The position numbers were made by a program, and so were the translations under genes. The notes beneath the pieces were generated by a model. That model searched no databases and was not told the origin of the DNA. It saw only the letters and a program-made list of their open reading frames with translations. Shown here in pieces: positions 61,001 to 64,000 of a stretch of 64,000 nucleotides of DNA. Within the stretch, counting starts at the first letter, position 1; every line of letters begins with the position of its first letter. Source of the stretch: Gyrodactylus bullatarudis (Eukaryota; Platyhelminthes; Monogenea; Gyrodactylidea; Gyrodactylidae); assembly GCA_012064415.1 (NCBI GenBank), contig SSNU01000040.1, positions 62,001-126,000 of the forward strand. Direction: 5' to 3'.

Positions 61001-63115
61001 GGAGAAAAAGTTAGGCTATTTCAATTTATGTTGCCACGAGGGTGAAAATCAGGTAGAAGAACTACTACTACCGGATGTTGAAGAGTTTATACTATTTGTT
61101 CCATCCGAGCATAAATGTCCAAAAAGTTACTATATGCAGGTAGATTATTTTCTTAATTTTTCAGATGCATCAATCTAAAATGGTTTATAAGAGAGGAAAT
61201 ATAGTGGAGAAAATGTACATTTGTTACTATCATCATGTCGATAGCCAACTCGAATTGAGCAATAGATCATGGCCGAATGGTAAGTACTTGTTGCCAGTGC
61301 CTGATAAGTATAAACCAAACTATTATAATGAGACACATACTGCTTTTGCTTTTGGGGATAACCCGGAAGATGGCAATTGGCCCACACTAATCTCATGCCC
61401 AGATGGTTTTAATGAGACAGTTCATATTTATGAAACTTCCGATAAGAAGAGAAGAGCTTCCATGAGATTCTGCGAGAAAGATTATTTGTAAGAACTATAA
61501 AAAATTACTTTAACTCCTAGAAGCGTTGAAAACTCAAATCAAACTGAAGTATGGCCGAAAGGAGATTATTGTTTCATGAAACTAATAAACGAGCCATGTT
61601 CTACAAACCGTATGTGTCTTTTTTAAAATTAAAATTTATATTTTAATTGTTTTAAAAATATTGTAGAAAATTTGATGGTTGTTGGCACTATAAGTCCGTA
61701 CGAATTAAAACTAGTCAGTAAAATAACTAGAAGACGTCATTCAGGAAATTGGTTTGAGGAAACTGACACTAAACCTCTTAGTTATAAAGTGTGTTGTGCT
61801 ATGGAGAGTAGATACTTTACTGAACTACCTTTATTCAATAATGGTAAATACTGGTTCCTCAGAAACCCCAACAATATGAAATGCAGCAGGGTCTCCAACA
61901 CACATGTCAAGTTGCAAGACATCCCTTCGTCAATGAAGATATTCCGTTCGAGTATTGGAACCGAGTTGAAAATTTGTGAATACATGCATCTCAATGAAGA
62001 AACCTCTGATCGATTTTTCAAGATTTCAATCTGGGATATTTGTAAGAAATTCTTCATTAATTATTAGCCACGTGTCAGTGCACTTTTAATGCTCAATGTG
62101 ACTTGGAGAATGATGACACAACTTGCAAATGTAAGGAAGGATTCTTTGGAGATGGCCATAAAAAATGTCATGAAGTAAAAATTGATACTGATGATTGCGC
62201 GAATATGTGCAGTGAAAATGCAAATTGTACCACTGATGATAAAAAGGTATGAGGATAGAAAATTATTTTCCAGATTCCTCGCTGTGAATGTAAAGAAGGA
62301 TATGCTGGTGATGGATTTACATGCATAAAATCTTGTGAAAATATAACTTGTAACGAACTGCAAGTATGCCGTGCACTGAATCCAAACGATCCACCAGTTT
62401 GCGTCTGTAAGCCTGGTTATATTGGGACAGGTGGCTCAAAGTGCAATCCAAGTTTAGCTCAAGCAACCTTGGATAATAATATTGAAATTCTATTCGAAAA
62501 GTCTTCATGTCTTGATGATTTCTATGCAAATGATATAAAACAGAAGGATTCAAAATTTTACTACATTTTCTTGATGGACGATACTCAAGTGAGTTGACAT
62601 TAGTGAATTAACCTGATGAAAATACTAAATTTAATCTCCTAGATTGATACTCTGGGTTCTTGTGAGGCATTTAGAAGAAGAATTACTGTTCTTCCAGAGA
62701 GTCCAAAACTTGAAAAAATCATTGGAAAAAATTATTCAGATAATTACGAAATCAATTTAAAATCCACTGCTCATACTCGTTATAAGATCCTGCTCAAAGT
62801 TTGTCTGAAAGTTCTCATGTTATAATTTAATAACTGTTTTTATTATACAATAGGATAGAAATATTTATGTCAATGGATTATCAGGAAAATTAAACTTTTA
62901 CACAAATGCTCTGATCATAAAGATTAAGAATGTCGTGCAATTTGATGAGCCGTTTCCTCTTTGGGGTTTAATTGGATCTTTAATTTCAATTGTTATATTC
63001 CTTCTCATCGTTATTTTGATAACAAAGCCAAACTTGAGAAGAAACTATATGTTCAACAAAGTAAGTTGAGAAATTTTATGCACTAACAAGATAATATTAG
63101 TGTTATTTGCAGTGA
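58032..63115 (+). CDS. single-pass membrane protein with tandem ApeC-like and EGF domains
   Basis: Twenty-one exons join in frame to about 1377 residues: 58032-58400, 58430-58864, 58963-59095, 59126-59161, 59226-59498, 59534-59629, 59689-59979, 60031-60246, 60275-60368, 60433-60515, 60577-60591, 60660-60959, 60994-61139, 61165-61487, 61521-61609, 61667-62041, 62068-62246, 62274-62588, 62643-62798, 62854-63060, 63113-63115. A signal peptide (about 1-25) is followed by about 1070 residues of repeated Cys modules. The best-preserved ones show the apextrin C-terminal (ApeC) pattern WPxGxYGL...CPxxF...C...WPxGxYC...CP...FxxCC...LP...CP. Seven CC doublets suggest about seven divergent copies. Three EGF-like units with CKEGFFGDG, CKEGYAGDG and CKPGYIGTG follow (about 1092-1235), then a juxtamembrane domain, a TM helix (about 1344-1365) and a tail of about a dozen residues. 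ApeC proteins bind microbial glycans in other invertebrates; a recognition or adhesion receptor is inferred. Confidence 0.78.
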
Positions 63116-64000
63116 TTAATTTTAAGATCAAGTATTTATTTGAGTTGAATATGAAAATAAAACTCAAAGAATATGTATACTAGGCTTGGGTGAATTTTTA
63201 GTTTTTCTTCTCCCATAAACATTATGAATAAACGAATTTTACCATGATAAAATGTCTACTCTTACTATTCAGGATTTCAGTGATTGAGTAGTAAGAACTC
63301 ATTGAAATTACCCATCGATTGGGGCTCTAGTGGTAATCCTCACAACGTGAAATAGGAAAAAAGGGGGTCTGATATACGATGACTCAGTTAGAAAGAGTAT
63401 GACGTAGTTGTTTGGCTTGGTAAATAGAGGGGTCTCTCTCAATTGTGAAAACGACTTTTCGTATATATTTTCCAAAAATATTGAAATGAGTTTAAAAAAT
63501 AAGAAGTGGGGTTTAATCACGGTTTAAACTGTCACAAGGCAATATTTTGGAATGGAAATTACGCAGCTGACTCAACTTTTGATTCTGCATCGAATGGTGT
63601 TCAATTCAATGAGCTAAGATAAAAAATAGTGAACTCTGTTGTTTTAAGAGATATGAATTAGAAAATTATTCTGGTAATAGAAGGATAGACATAGGTGACA
63701 TGTTCAAATTTTCAACACATTTGAACTTGAAATGAGAGAGATAGAAGCACTCAAAGTGGATAGACTTAGGGAGAAAAAATATTAAATTCATCTCATTATT
63801 CATTAGTAAAGAGGTTAAAATATTTTAGTCAGATCCTCTTCTTTATATACTTTTTTTAGGAAGTTCACTGTAAAATAAAAATATCATAATCTCCAAAAGT
63901 AGCAAAACTGTAAAAAAAGGGTAGAAAAGCTTACATAGCCCAAGACATGCCTCAATATGAAAAGATGCTTAAAATCCAAAGATCTATGAGGAAAATCGGC
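63116..64000. other. intergenic end of window with repeat copy
   Basis: Downstream of the ApeC/EGF gene there is an AATAAA near 63158. The remaining DNA is non-coding and includes repeat copy 2 at 63536-63870. A slightly GC-richer stretch near 63310-63380 is unidentified. Confidence 0.5.
63536..63870 (+). repeat. dispersed repeat, copy 2
   Basis: About 335 bp colinear with 33519-33837 in the same orientation, from AAGGCAATATTTTGGAATGG to TTTAGGAAGTTCACT, with scattered substitutions and small indels. It is non-coding. Two copies 30 kb apart in unrelated contexts indicate an interspersed family. Confidence 0.75.

Overview
The window is animal nuclear DNA. It is strongly AT-rich, gene-dense over roughly two thirds of its length, and split by very short spliceosomal introns, many of only 23-30 nt with GT...AG ends. 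The proteins are metazoan: a class A GPCR, a sushi-domain secreted protein, FAM78, CCDC28, two neuropeptide-like precursors and a multi-ApeC/EGF membrane protein. Compact genes, AT-richness, ultra-short introns and ApeC domains would fit a streamlined spiralian such as an orthonectid (Intoshia-like). That assignment is inference from general knowledge and was not tested.

Layout. 1-4.2 kb is gene-free and holds nested inverted repeats. 4.2-5.1 kb encodes a small GPCR. 6.0-15.6 kb is a head-to-head pair: the transcription coactivator PC4/SUB1 (minus) and nucleoporin NUP205 (plus, 16 exons). 15.6-18.4 kb holds a remarkable inverted repeat with a CAGTAT motif every 30-32 bp, and a MITE-like element. 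18.4-21.1 kb is a secreted sushi/CCP protein with nine exons. 21.1-32 kb is a transposon-rich island with two LTR-retrotransposon pieces and a broken LINE. It also contains RPA3 and an orphan exon-like segment, and it ends in a neuropeptide-like precursor at 32.0 kb. 34.0-47.4 kb is compact: HEATR5 (minus) head-to-head with PSMA6 (plus), an unrecognised low-complexity protein (minus), a second neuropeptide-like precursor (plus) and PPP2R3C (minus). 47.8-56.9 kb runs on the plus strand: SRCAP/Swr1-type remodeller, FAM78, CCDC28. 58.0-63.1 kb is a 21-exon single-pass membrane protein with about seven ApeC-like modules and EGF repeats. The last 0.9 kb carries a second copy of a repeat also seen at 33.5 kb.

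Most conserved genes are housekeeping: nuclear pore, replication, proteasome, chromatin remodelling, PP2A regulation, endosomal HEATR5. They sit in short-spaced divergent or convergent pairs, and poly(A) signals sometimes overlap the stop codon. No prokaryote-style system, tRNA, rRNA or CRISPR array was found. The most novel-looking items are the intron size minimum, the tandem-ApeC receptor-like gene, the two peptide precursors and the helically phased CAGTAT inverted repeat. Splice junctions were placed by eye from GT/AG signals, reading-frame continuity and similarity to known families, and none was checked by computation.
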